DNA from: JAVBQU01 sp031548675
Lineage (GTDB): Bacteria; Bacteroidota; Bacteroidia; Bacteroidales; P3
Direction: 5' to 3'
DNA: 7,147 bases
Assembly: GCA_031548675.1 (NCBI GenBank)
Contig: JAVBQU010000190.1
Location: 1-7,147 of the forward strand
The notes beneath the pieces were generated by a model. The model searched no databases. It was not told the origin of the DNA and was given only the letters and a program-made list of their open reading frames with translations. Each line of letters opens with the position of its first letter. Positions within the stretch are counted from its first letter, which is position 1. Shown piece after piece: positions 1-6,266 of this stretch. Position numbers and translations under genes: made by a program.

Positions 1-1
1 A

Positions 2-1042
2 TGGAGTGGAAATTATGGTATAAATGCAGGTCTTACAATTTATCAGGGAGGCAGCATCAATAATACAATCGAACAGAATAAACTAAGATCAGAGCAGGCA
101 GCATATCAAACATCTCAATATGAAAATGAATTAACGGTACAGATTTTGCAGGCTTTTCTCACCGTTTTGGGGAATGAAGAATTGTTAAAGTACCAAGATG
201 TTGTTTTGAAAGCCAGCGAAGAACAATTGAAGCAGGGAAAAGCACAATTTCGTATGGGGAGTATATTGGAAAGCGATTATTTATTGTTGGAATCACAATA
301 TGCCAGCGATAATAATAATATTGCCGATACTAAAATTACCTTGGATAACAGCCTGCTTACTTTGAAGAGCTTGCTTTCAATGAATCCTAATGAAAACTTG
401 CGGATCATTTACCCTGATACATCTGCTATTGTGCAGATGTCTATTATTCCAGACAAAGATTATGTTTTGAACAAAGCATTAGAAACTATGCCTGATTTAA
501 AGATAAGCCGGTATAATGTCAACATCGCAAATATAAGCACAAAGTTAGCCAAGTCGGGCTATTATCCAACCCTAAATCTGAATGGAGGAATTGGAACAGG
601 TCATGCCAATGGATATAGTGATTTCGGTACACAGCTTTCCGACCGGATGAATGAACAGGTAGGTTTAAATCTTAATATTCCTATTTTTAATAATAATCGT
701 GTAAAGTCTAAAGTAACACAGAGTCGTATAGCTTTACAGCAGGCAGAATTGGACAGAAAGCAGACAGAACTCACTATTTCACAAAATGTAGTTACAGAGT
801 ATCAAAATGTGGTTTCGGCATATAACAAATACAAGACTACGGATGTAAAGCAAAATGCCTATAATAAAACATTTGAAGCATACCGCGCGAAGTTTAATGC
901 CGGAGCCATTACGGCTGTTGATTTGCTGCAGCAGCAAAATAATTATATCAGTGCTTTGAATGACTTTATCCAAAGCAAATATGGTTTTATGCTTAAACGT
1001 AAAATTTTAGATGTATACATGGGTATTCCGATAACCATGTAA
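2..1042 (+). CDS. TolC-type outer-membrane efflux channel, 5' end missing
   Basis: This is the outer-membrane exit duct of a tripartite efflux pump; family members trimerise into a beta-barrel with a long periplasmic alpha-helical tunnel. The frame is open from base 2 to the TAA at 1040-1042, giving 346 visible residues. The usual family length is about 430-500, so the signal peptide and the first part are off the left edge. Both halves of the internal TolC duplication can be seen. Each has a beta-strand segment ending in a turn (GLTIYQGGSINN near visible residue 10; LNLNIPIFNNNRVKS near 224) followed by long Q/N/K-rich coiled-coil helices. The second ends with FNAGAITAVDLLQQQNNY, the typical OEP-family helix turn. 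An internal TTG at 146 is not the start, because coding continues upstream without a break. The adaptor gene follows after 44 bases, so the two are probably co-transcribed. The family call is confident; the substrate is unknown. Confidence 0.93.
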   Translation, partial: WSGNYGINAGLTIYQGGSINNTIEQNKLRSEQAAYQTSQYENELTVQILQAFLTVLGNEELLKYQDVVLKASEEQLKQGKAQFRMGSILESDYLLLESQYASDNNNIADTKITLDNSLLTLKSLLSMNPNENLRIIYPDTSAIVQMSIIPDKDYVLNKALETMPDLKISRYNVNIANISTKLAKSGYYPTLNLNGGIGTGHANGYSDFGTQLSDRMNEQVGLNLNIPIFNNNRVKSKVTQSRIALQQAELDRKQTELTISQNVVTEYQNVVSAYNKYKTTDVKQNAYNKTFEAYRAKFNAGAITAVDLLQQQNNYISALNDFIQSKYGFMLKRKILDVYMGIPITM

Positions 1043-1086
1043 GTTTTAGAGATAAATATAAACAACAATTATAAAATAAGAAGTAA

Positions 1087-2259
1087 ATGAAAAAAAGAAT
1101 AATCATAATCAGTATTATTGCAGTCGTTATTACGATGCTTATTGTATTCTTTTTGAAGAATAGCAAGGAGAAAGAGTTACAATTCCACACGGCAGCTTTG
1201 CAAAAAGAAAGTATTGAAATGACTGTTACGGCAACCGGATATGTGCAGCCTGTTGATAAAGTAGATATTGGGACACAGGTGTCGGGAGTTATTGAAAAAA
1301 TCTTTGTAGATTTTAATTCTCAAGTAAAAAAAGGACAGCTTTTGGCGGAATTGGATAAATCGACATTGATTGAAAAAGAAACTCAAGCTGCGTCTTCTCT
1401 TACAAGTGCGCAAAGCGACTTAACTTTTGCCCAGCAGAATTATGATCGTACCAAACAATTATATAATGCGAAAGCGGCAACCGAAACAGCTTTTGAAGAT
1501 GCTATTAATCGTTTAGAGCAGGCAAAAACCAATGTTGCCAATGCTAAGGCAAATCTGCACCAAGCCAAAGTGAATCTGTCGTATGCCGAAATATATTCGC
1601 CCATTGATGGAGTTGTGCTAAACCGTGCCGTAGAGCAGGGGCAGACCGTTGCTGCTTCATTCAGCACACCTACTTTATTTACAATTGCGAATGATTTGAA
1701 AAAAATGCAGGTTGAAGCCAATGTAGATGAAGCAGATATAGGGCAGGTAAAACTTGGGCAAAAGGTAACATTTACCGTAGATGCATATCCGGATAATGTT
1801 TTTGAAGGGATAGTACATCAAATTCGTATACAGCCTACTGTTACCAGCAATGTGGTAACATATACGGTAATTATTGAAGCTCCTAACCGGGAAGAAAAAT
1901 TATTTCCGGGCATGACAGCAAGTGTAACTATCATTACCCGTACAGAAGAAGGAATGGCAATTTCTTCGGAGGCTTTTCATTTTAATCCTACGCCTGATAT
2001 GCTTTCAAAAAGTGATAAAAAGAATAACCATTCAACCCCCAATCCCAAAGGTAAAGGGAAAAGTGTTTGGGTTCAAACAGCAGGAGGTCTTGTGCAGAAA
2101 AATGTTGAAACAGGTTTAACAGACGGCGTCAAAACTATAATTAAAAGTGGATTGGATTCAACAGATAAGGTAGTGCTTTTTGTTTCAGATAAAGATGAGC
2201 AAAAACCGGGAGAGGCAGCTGCTAACCCTTTTATGCCTAAGAGACCCAACAAAAAATAA
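1087..2259 (+). CDS. macA: MacA-like periplasmic adaptor (HlyD/RND membrane-fusion family)
   Basis: This inner-membrane-anchored adaptor links the MacB-type transporter to the TolC channel. It has 390 residues, the usual MacA size. Visible order: a short basic N-terminus and one membrane anchor (about residues 4-23, no lipobox cysteine); first lipoyl half-motif (about 50-91, with DIGTQVSGVIEKIFVDFNSQ); an Ala/Gln/Lys-rich coiled-coil hairpin (about 95-166); second lipoyl half (YSPIDGVVLNRAVEQGQTV, 170-188); a beta-barrel domain (about 205-285, with LFPGMTASV); and a membrane-proximal domain to about 367. A polar Lys/Asn/Pro-rich stretch (about 303-326) looks like a flexible insertion, and the tail is low-complexity (Pro, Lys, Ala). 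The ATG at 1087 places the anchor right at the N-terminus. There is no clear Shine-Dalgarno, only an A-rich leader, as is common in Bacteroidota. MacA is known for macrolide or lipid/peptide export in Proteobacteria; the substrate here is not predictable. Confidence 0.93.
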   Translation: MKKRIIIISIIAVVITMLIVFFLKNSKEKELQFHTAALQKESIEMTVTATGYVQPVDKVDIGTQVSGVIEKIFVDFNSQVKKGQLLAELDKSTLIEKETQAASSLTSAQSDLTFAQQNYDRTKQLYNAKAATETAFEDAINRLEQAKTNVANAKANLHQAKVNLSYAEIYSPIDGVVLNRAVEQGQTVAASFSTPTLFTIANDLKKMQVEANVDEADIGQVKLGQKVTFTVDAYPDNVFEGIVHQIRIQPTVTSNVVTYTVIIEAPNREEKLFPGMTASVTIITRTEEGMAISSEAFHFNPTPDMLSKSDKKNNHSTPNPKGKGKSVWVQTAGGLVQKNVETGLTDGVKTIIKSGLDSTDKVVLFVSDKDEQKPGEAAANPFMPKRPNKK

Positions 2260-2301
2260 AACAAGTTTAAGGGTTACAATCTTAATTTCGAAAATTCGGA
2301 T

Positions 2302-2327
2302 TTTGGTATGTAACTTTATATACTTTG
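2302..2327 (+). promoter_or_regulatory. weak promoter-like sequence before the ATPase gene
   Basis: The 82-base gap after the adaptor gene contains TTTG at 2302-2305 and TACTTTG at 2321-2327. These resemble the Bacteroidota -33 and -7 elements, but the -7 box lacks one base of TAnnTTTG and the spacer is 15 rather than about 19-21. A similar TACTTTG lies just before the histidine kinase gene, without a partner -33. This is a possible internal operon promoter, weakly supported; simple read-through from upstream is at least as likely. Confidence 0.15.
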
Positions 2328-2341
2328 ATAATTTGAAAATT

Positions 2342-3082
2342 ATGAATACGATTATTCAAATAGAGCAGCTCCGCAGAGTTTTTCAGGTAGGCAGCGAAGA
2401 AGTTCATGCTTTAAAAGGCATTTCTTTTTCAATTCAGGAAGGAGAGTTTGTGAGCATTATGGGAGCAAGCGGCAGCGGTAAATCTACATTGCTGAATATT
2501 TTAGGATGTCTCGATCATCCTACTTCAGGAGAATATTATATTGATGGAATAGCTGTAAGTAAGCGGACAAAAGATGAATTGTCAACCCTGCGGAATAGAA
2601 AAATAGGTTTTGTGTTTCAATCTTATAATTTACTTGCCCGTACTTCGGCTTTGGAGAATGTTGAATTACCTTTATTGTATAATAATACAATTTCGAGTAA
2701 AGAACGCAGGCGGATGGCTATAGGTGCACTGGAACAAGTTGGTTTGCAAGACAGGATGTACCACATGCCTAACCAGCTTTCGGGCGGACAGCAGCAACGT
2801 GTTGCTATTGCCCGCGCATTGGTAAACGATCCGGTAATTCTGCTGGCAGACGAGGCTACCGGAAACTTAGATACACGGACGTCTTATGAAATTATGAGTG
2901 TGTTCCAACAGCTTCATGCCAAAGGCAAGACCATTGCTTTTGTAACCCATGAACCGGATATTGCTATTTTTACGAATCGTACCGTACAATTGCGCGATGG
3001 TCATATTATGAAAGATTATGCAGTACAGCCGAAATCGGCAAAAGAAGCTTTGGATGCTTTGCCTAAAAGTGAGGATTATTAA
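2342..3082 (+). CDS. macB: MacB-type ABC transporter ATP-binding subunit
   Basis: This cytoplasmic ATPase powers the pump. It belongs to the LolD/MacB/FtsE class and has 246 residues, the normal length for a stand-alone nucleotide-binding domain. All ATPase motifs are intact: Walker A GASGSGKST (41-49), Q-loop Gln93 (VFQSYNL), signature LSGGQ (146-150), Walker B VILLADE with catalytic Glu171, D-loop GNLD (174-177) and switch His203 (VTHE). The ATG at 2342 is chosen because the ABC fold begins at once (IIQIEQLRRVFQVG). Reading upstream to 2180 would overlap the adaptor gene in another frame and add non-homologous sequence. In Proteobacterial MacB the ATPase and permease are fused; here they are two genes, as is common in Bacteroidota. 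The permease gene is separated from it by the S23 cassette at 3083-3521, which begins directly after the TAA. Confidence 0.95.
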   Translation: MNTIIQIEQLRRVFQVGSEEVHALKGISFSIQEGEFVSIMGASGSGKSTLLNILGCLDHPTSGEYYIDGIAVSKRTKDELSTLRNRKIGFVFQSYNLLARTSALENVELPLLYNNTISSKERRRMAIGALEQVGLQDRMYHMPNQLSGGQQQRVAIARALVNDPVILLADEATGNLDTRTSYEIMSVFQQLHAKGKTIAFVTHEPDIAIFTNRTVQLRDGHIMKDYAVQPKSAKEALDALPKSEDY

Positions 3083-3113
3083 TGTGTTATAACGTTCGAA
3101 CGTTACAGCGTTT
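3083..3113. repeat. left terminal inverted repeat of the S23 cassette
   Basis: This arm pairs with 3491-3521: 26 Watson-Crick pairs, two G-U pairs and three mismatches (3097/3507, 3105/3499, 3106/3498) over 31 positions. The core is GTTATAACGTTCGAACGTT (3086-3104), identical to the opposite core except for one base. It contains a perfect 16-base palindrome (3090-3105) made of two AACGTT units eight bases apart. The repeat begins directly after the ATPase stop codon and includes the TAA stop of the S23 gene (3103-3105 on the minus strand). Confidence 0.85.
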
Positions 3114-3447
3114 TAATAAAGTTAGCAAGCATACGGGATATATGCTCTGCTTTATCTCTGAGGATTTCAGCCGTTTCTATGTTAATGATTGATTGGTCTT
3201 GAGCAAAATAAAGCATAGAACGAACTTCACCGCAGGAACCTTTGGCATAGTATAAAAATAAACGTAATTCGTTATTGCTTTTTCGTTCAAAACCTTCGGC
3301 AATATTATTCATGATGGAAATAGAAGCTCGTTCAATTTGGTTTTTAAACGAAAAATCACGATGTTCTTTAAATTGATTATAAATGAGATTGCAAAGTTCT
3401 CTGGCTTTTTGCCAAGCATGTATTTCTTCAAAACGGTCAATTTTCAT
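3103..3447 (-). CDS. S23/IVP-type four-helix-bundle protein
   Basis: This 114-residue protein belongs to the family first found in intervening sequences of bacterial 23S rRNA genes (23S_rRNA_IVP; four helix bundle protein) and related to the Avd accessory protein of diversity-generating retroelements. Its molecular role is not established; known relatives form small basic helical oligomers thought to bind nucleic acid. Family hallmarks seen: FEEIHAWQKARELCNLIY at the N-terminus, QIERASISIMNNIAEGFER in the second helix, then ELRLFLYYAKGSCGEVRSML. The length is normal and nothing is disrupted. The frame is open upstream to 3492, but the ATG at 3447 is preferred: it gives the family N-terminus, and the predicted promoter places the transcript start near 3473, downstream of the longer start. 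The stop lies in the left terminal repeat. No reverse transcriptase or template/variable repeats are nearby, so this is not a diversity-generating retroelement. Confidence 0.9.
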   Translation of the reverse strand: MKIDRFEEIHAWQKARELCNLIYNQFKEHRDFSFKNQIERASISIMNNIAEGFERKSNNELRLFLYYAKGSCGEVRSMLYFAQDQSIINIETAEILRDKAEHISRMLANFIKTL

Positions 3448-3478
3448 AAAATAGAAAAATTTAGAATTAAAATAGGCG

Positions 3479-3509
3479 CAAATATAAAACAAACGTTTGA
3501 ACGTTCAAA
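3479..3509 (-). promoter_or_regulatory. consensus Bacteroidota promoter for the S23 gene
   Basis: Read on the minus strand, TTTG (3509-3506) is followed after exactly 19 bases by TATATTTG (3486-3479). This matches the known primary-sigma consensus of Bacteroides and Flavobacterium (TTTG, about 19-21 bases, TAnnTTTG). The expected transcript start is near 3473, giving a leader of about 26 bases before the ATG at 3447. The -33 element lies inside the palindrome of the right terminal repeat, so anything binding that palindrome would compete with RNA polymerase. Confidence 0.75.
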
Positions 3510-3521
3510 CGTTATAACGCA
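3491..3521. repeat. right terminal inverted repeat, with 22-base perfect palindrome
   Basis: This is the partner of 3083-3113. It holds a perfect 22-base palindrome at 3492-3513 with three AACGTT hexamers at 3492, 3500 and 3508, an exact eight-base period, and the smaller palindrome GTTATAAC at 3511-3518. It ends 11 bases before the permease ATG at 3533, so it supplies most of the sequence just upstream of that start codon as well as the -33 region of the S23 promoter. The regular palindromic spacing resembles a binding site for a dimeric or multimeric protein; which protein is unknown. Confidence 0.85.
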
Positions 3522-3532
3522 AAAACGCTACT

Positions 3533-4753
3533 ATGAAATTATTGAATCTTATAAAAATAGCTTACCGGGCTTTATTGAGAAATAAAACCAGAGCCCTGCT
3601 TACCATGCTGGGGATTATTATCGGAATTTCATCCGTGATAGCCATGGTAAGTTTAGGACAAAGCTCTTCGAAAAGTATAAACGATCAGATTTCCGGTATG
3701 GGAACAAATCTGATTATGGTTATGCGTTCAAGCCAGCGGCAAGGAGGGGTAAATGTCGGTTCCGGAAATGTACAAACATTAACCGAAAAAGACGTAGATG
3801 CCATTCTGCAGAAAGCAAAATACGTTAGTGAGGCTTCTCCGATGATAAGTGCTGCCGGACAATTGGTCAATGGTTCAAACAACTGGCCCGGAAGCATTCA
3901 GGGGGGTAATTCCGATTTTTTGACTATCCGTAAATATGAAATAGCATCAGGTACAAATTTTAGCGAGCAGGATGTAAGAGCTTCTGCAAAAGTCTGTTTG
4001 GTCGGAAAAACCATTGTCGATAATTTATTCCCCAATGGCGAAAATCCGGTAGGAAAGACTATCCGTTTCGGAAAAATCCCTTTTAAAATTATAGGCGTAT
4101 TAAAAAGCAAGGGGCAAAACCAGATGGGTCAGGATCAGGATGATTTGGTTATTGCACCCTACACGACCGTACAAAAAAGAATTCTGGCAATCGACTATAT
4201 CCACATGATTATGGCATCGGCTGCATCCGAAAGTGTGGCTTCTATGGCTACTGACGAAATTGAACAGATATTGAGGCAGCAGCATAAGCTGGCAGAAGGG
4301 CAGGAAGATGATTTTCAGGTTCGGACACAGCAGGAGATACTAGAGATGATGAATTCTATTAGTGGATTTTTAACCGTATTGCTGGCTGCTATTGCATCAA
4401 TTTCCTTAGTCGTAGGAGGAATCGGCATTATGAATATTATGTATGTAACCGTTACTGAACGCACAAAAGAAATAGGGCTGCGCATGTCGATAGGAGCACA
4501 TAATCGTGATATTATGCTGCAATTCTTAAGTGAAAGCATGATTCTAAGCCTTATTGGAGGATTTATTGGGATTATACTCGGATTAGCCATGTCCTATGCC
4601 ATATCGGCAGCATTACACTGGCCCTTTATTGTAAGTGCTCCGGCAGTAGCCATTTCATTTTTAGTATGTGCCGCTACAGGCATCTTTTTTGGATGGTATC
4701 CTGCCAAAAAAGCAGCTTCGCTCGATCCGATTAATGCTTTACGCTACGAATAA
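3533..4753 (+). CDS. macB: MacB/FtsX-type ABC transporter permease
   Basis: This is the membrane and periplasmic half of the MacB-type transporter, 406 residues, usual for the free-standing form. Visible order: a cytoplasmic amphipathic N-terminus (LLNLIKIAYRALLRNKTRALL), first membrane helix (about 22-41), a large periplasmic MacB_PCD domain (about 45-270), then three membrane helices (about 277-302, 332-358, 368-388) forming the FtsX domain. The coupling segment ERTKEIGLRMSIGAHNRDI (309-327) and the closing PAKKAASLDPINALRYE are family hallmarks. The four-helix layout fits a mechanotransmission exporter that drives substrate from the periplasm through the adaptor and channel rather than across the inner membrane. 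The ATG at 3533 begins the conserved N-terminal helix; no Shine-Dalgarno is seen. With the S23 cassette upstream, expression depends on read-through of the cassette or on a promoter I cannot identify. Confidence 0.94.
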   Translation: MKLLNLIKIAYRALLRNKTRALLTMLGIIIGISSVIAMVSLGQSSSKSINDQISGMGTNLIMVMRSSQRQGGVNVGSGNVQTLTEKDVDAILQKAKYVSEASPMISAAGQLVNGSNNWPGSIQGGNSDFLTIRKYEIASGTNFSEQDVRASAKVCLVGKTIVDNLFPNGENPVGKTIRFGKIPFKIIGVLKSKGQNQMGQDQDDLVIAPYTTVQKRILAIDYIHMIMASAASESVASMATDEIEQILRQQHKLAEGQEDDFQVRTQQEILEMMNSISGFLTVLLAAIASISLVVGGIGIMNIMYVTVTERTKEIGLRMSIGAHNRDIMLQFLSESMILSLIGGFIGIILGLAMSYAISAALHWPFIVSAPAVAISFLVCAATGIFFGWYPAKKAASLDPINALRYE

Positions 4754-4790
4754 GATAAAACAATTAATTAAATACTTTGAGAACAAATAT

Positions 4791-5831
4791 ATGCAAAAAT
4801 CGCCGTTAAATTATCGTACAGCCCTTGCTTTTTCCATAGGAATTTCCCTCTTATTGAATCTGTTGTTTCTAATCATGATTTTTTATGGAAAAGATGCAGT
4901 AGTTCCGCCCGAAGGAGATCATGTCCGTCCGGCATTAAGCACTTTGGGCATATTCGTACATTTTTTCTCAAACTTTCTGCTTGTATTTTTGCTTTATATG
5001 TTGAATTTTCAGTTATTGAAGATAAAGCTTCATCCTACGCTTAAGCTTATCATAACCATATTGGCTACCTTTATATGTGCATGGATTATCAGCTATATTA
5101 TTTCTACTATTCAATTACAACTTAGGGATATTTCGCCCAATCCCAAACATGCCATAAAAGGAGCTATGATAAGAGATACCTTTATAGCTATTATTGTATT
5201 ATTTTCTTCACAGCTGCTTTATCTGCGCTACAAACAGCAGCAAACAGCCTTAGAAAATAAAAGCCTGCTGGCAGAAAATATGAAAACCCGCTTTGCCGCT
5301 CTTAAAAATCAGGTAGACCCTCATTTCTTGTTTAATTCGTTGAATACGCTTAATTCCCTGATAAAAATAGATGCAGATAAAGCGCAGGAATATGTGCAGA
5401 AATTATCCCATGTTTTTCGTTACACTTTGCAAAACCAAGAAGTGATAACATTAGAAGAAGAATTGAAATTTACCGATGCGTATTGTTCCCTTATGCAGAT
5501 TCGTTACGGAGAAAGCTTACATTTTGTGTATAATATAGATAAAAAATACCATTCTTACCATGTCATCCCCTTAAGTTTGCAAACATTGGTAGAAAATGCC
5601 ATCAAGCACAATATAGTGAGCGGCAAACAACCCCTTGTGATTACATTGGCTACTACAGCCCGCGATACCATTGTTGTTTTCAATCCCATACAATTGAAAA
5701 AAAATCCCGAAGAAGGAGAAGGAATCGGCTTGGTAAACTTGGTGGAACGCTACAGATTGATGTGGCAGAAAGAAATTAATATCCGCAATACCGGCTATAT
5801 TTTCGAAGTAGAAGTTCCTTTATTGCCTTAA
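4791..5831 (+). CDS. LytS/YehU-type sensor histidine kinase
   Basis: This membrane sensor kinase of the His_kinase (PF06580) plus HATPase_c class has 346 residues with this start. Four membrane helices are visible (about 11-33, 50-72, 84-106, 127-146), with no PAS, GAF or HAMP domain, so sensing is probably done by the membrane region or its short loops. The phosphoacceptor is His178 in the H-box (DPHFLFNSLN). The ATP site shows N-box Asn269 (LVENAIKHN) and a glycine box GEGIGLVNL (309-317). The usual D-box position reads VVFNP, with Asn, a variant seen in this family. The ATG at 4791 lies 38 bases after the permease stop; an in-frame ATG at 4734, overlapping the permease end, would add 19 residues and cannot be excluded. 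Kinases of this class pair with LytTR regulators, and one lies downstream. A pump-regulating or pump-sensing role is inferred from position. Confidence 0.93.
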   Translation: MQKSPLNYRTALAFSIGISLLLNLLFLIMIFYGKDAVVPPEGDHVRPALSTLGIFVHFFSNFLLVFLLYMLNFQLLKIKLHPTLKLIITILATFICAWIISYIISTIQLQLRDISPNPKHAIKGAMIRDTFIAIIVLFSSQLLYLRYKQQQTALENKSLLAENMKTRFAALKNQVDPHFLFNSLNTLNSLIKIDADKAQEYVQKLSHVFRYTLQNQEVITLEEELKFTDAYCSLMQIRYGESLHFVYNIDKKYHSYHVIPLSLQTLVENAIKHNIVSGKQPLVITLATTARDTIVVFNPIQLKKNPEEGEGIGLVNLVERYRLMWQKEINIRNTGYIFEVEVPLLP

Positions 5832-5878
5832 ATTATATTTTCTTAGTAATAATCAAAGTGTTCAAAATAAATGTATAA

Positions 5879-5945
5879 TGACGCTTTAAAGTAAGGATTG
5901 GCCTAATAAAAAATGCGTTAAGAAAAAACAGACTTTAGAGCGTTA
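5879..5945. repeat. 14-base-pair inverted repeat downstream of the kinase gene
   Basis: TGACGCTTTAAAGT (5879-5892) pairs with ACTTTAGAGCGTTA (5932-5945): 12 Watson-Crick and two G-U pairs, no mismatch, loop of 39 bases. It starts 47 bases after the kinase stop codon. The large loop and the absence of a T-run directly after the stem argue against a standard terminator. It could be a structured RNA in the kinase-regulator transcript or a remnant of a small inverted-repeat element. Confidence 0.6.
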
Positions 5946-5960
5946 AAAACAAAAAACAGG
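5915..5960. repeat. imperfect A-rich direct repeat
   Basis: GCGTTAAGAAAAAACAG (5915-5931) recurs in slightly longer form at 5940-5960, starting GCGTTAAAAAC and ending AACAGG. The two copies overlap the loop and right arm of the inverted repeat at 5879-5945. The low-complexity A-rich composition makes chance a real possibility. Confidence 0.3.
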
Positions 5961-6077
5961 CGATGAATTCAATAGAACTACAGAAAATAGTATGTACCTG
6001 AGGATGTATTAATACAATTGGTTTCAACCTTTTTTTGTTTAGCGGAAGGAAGTTTTTTTAGCTATTTTTTATTCAGC

Positions 6078-6120
6078 CTTGACCTTTTGTTACTTTTGGG
6101 TCAAGCCAAAAGTGAAAGAA
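6078..6120. repeat. REP-like palindromic element with two alternative hairpins
   Basis: ACTTTTGG (6092-6099) and CCAAAAGT (6106-6113) form an 8-base-pair stem with loop GTCAAG, extendable with wobble pairs and a mismatch toward 6085 and 6120. Overlapping it, CTTGACC (6078-6084) pairs with GGTCAAG (6099-6105); the second fold uses the loop of the first, so the two exclude each other. From memory, very similar TTGACC/CTTTTGTTACTTTTGG sequences recur between genes in Bacteroidota genomes; I could not check this. It may act as a transcript-end or mRNA-stability element. Confidence 0.55.
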
Positions 6121-6266
6121 ATAAAAATAAAATCAATCAATTAGTTATATATTTACGTCATGGGTAGGAGGTACAGAGACGCAATCTTAAAAATAAAACG
6201 TTGGTTATAGAATTAGGAGTCAAATATAAAATTTAAAAAGTTTCTGTTTCTTATAAATATCAAGAT

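Larger units (their letters stand above)
3083..3521 (-). mobile_element. S23/IVS-like cassette with terminal inverted repeats
   Basis: A compact 439-base unit lies between the ATPase and permease genes. It consists of a minus-strand four-helix-bundle gene, its own consensus promoter, and imperfect inverted repeats at both ends (3083-3113 and 3491-3521). The gene's stop codon lies inside the left repeat and the promoter's -33 element inside the right repeat, so almost no base is spare. Its orientation opposes every neighbouring gene and it splits a pair of genes whose products must assemble together. These facts are seen directly. That it is or was mobile is inferred: no transposase is encoded and I could not find a convincing target-site duplication. 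It resembles in plan the intervening sequences of bacterial 23S rRNA genes, which carry the same protein family between complementary ends. Confidence 0.6.
5832..6266. other. 435-base non-coding gap between kinase and regulator genes
   Basis: No convincing coding sequence was found here on either strand. The gap holds a 14-base-pair inverted repeat (5879-5945), an imperfect A-rich direct repeat (5915-5960) and a REP-like palindrome (6078-6120), described separately. TATATTTA at 6148-6155 is one base from a Bacteroidota -7 box but has no TTG at the right distance, so I cannot place a promoter for the response regulator gene. A perfect TATATTTG on the minus strand (6228-6221) lacks a -33 partner. 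Confidence 0.7.

Noticed and set aside
1..63. ATG at base 1 opening a short frame
   Set aside because: It hits a stop after 20 codons and lies out of frame with the clear TolC-family coding that begins at base 2.
2180..2341. Upstream extension of the ATPase gene
   Set aside because: It overlaps the adaptor gene in another frame and adds sequence unlike any ABC N-terminus; the ATG at 2342 fits the family.
3083..3521. Diversity-generating retroelement, because S23 proteins resemble Avd
   Set aside because: No reverse transcriptase, template repeat or variable repeat is present in the window, and the repeats seen are inverted palindromes.
3070..3535. Target-site duplication around the S23 cassette
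   Set aside because: The flanks share no direct repeat beyond short A/T runs, so no duplication can be claimed.
3337..3585. Plus-strand open frame across the S23 gene and permease start
   Set aside because: It is antisense to a clear S23-family gene and overlaps the permease start in another frame; no family features.
4668..4733. Far-upstream start for the histidine kinase inside the permease gene
   Set aside because: It would overlap 86 bases of the conserved permease 3' end; starts at 4791 or, less likely, 4734 are more reasonable.
6019..6040. Rho-independent terminator at GGTTTCAACC plus T-run
   Set aside because: The possible stem is only about three to four base pairs, too short to support a terminator call.
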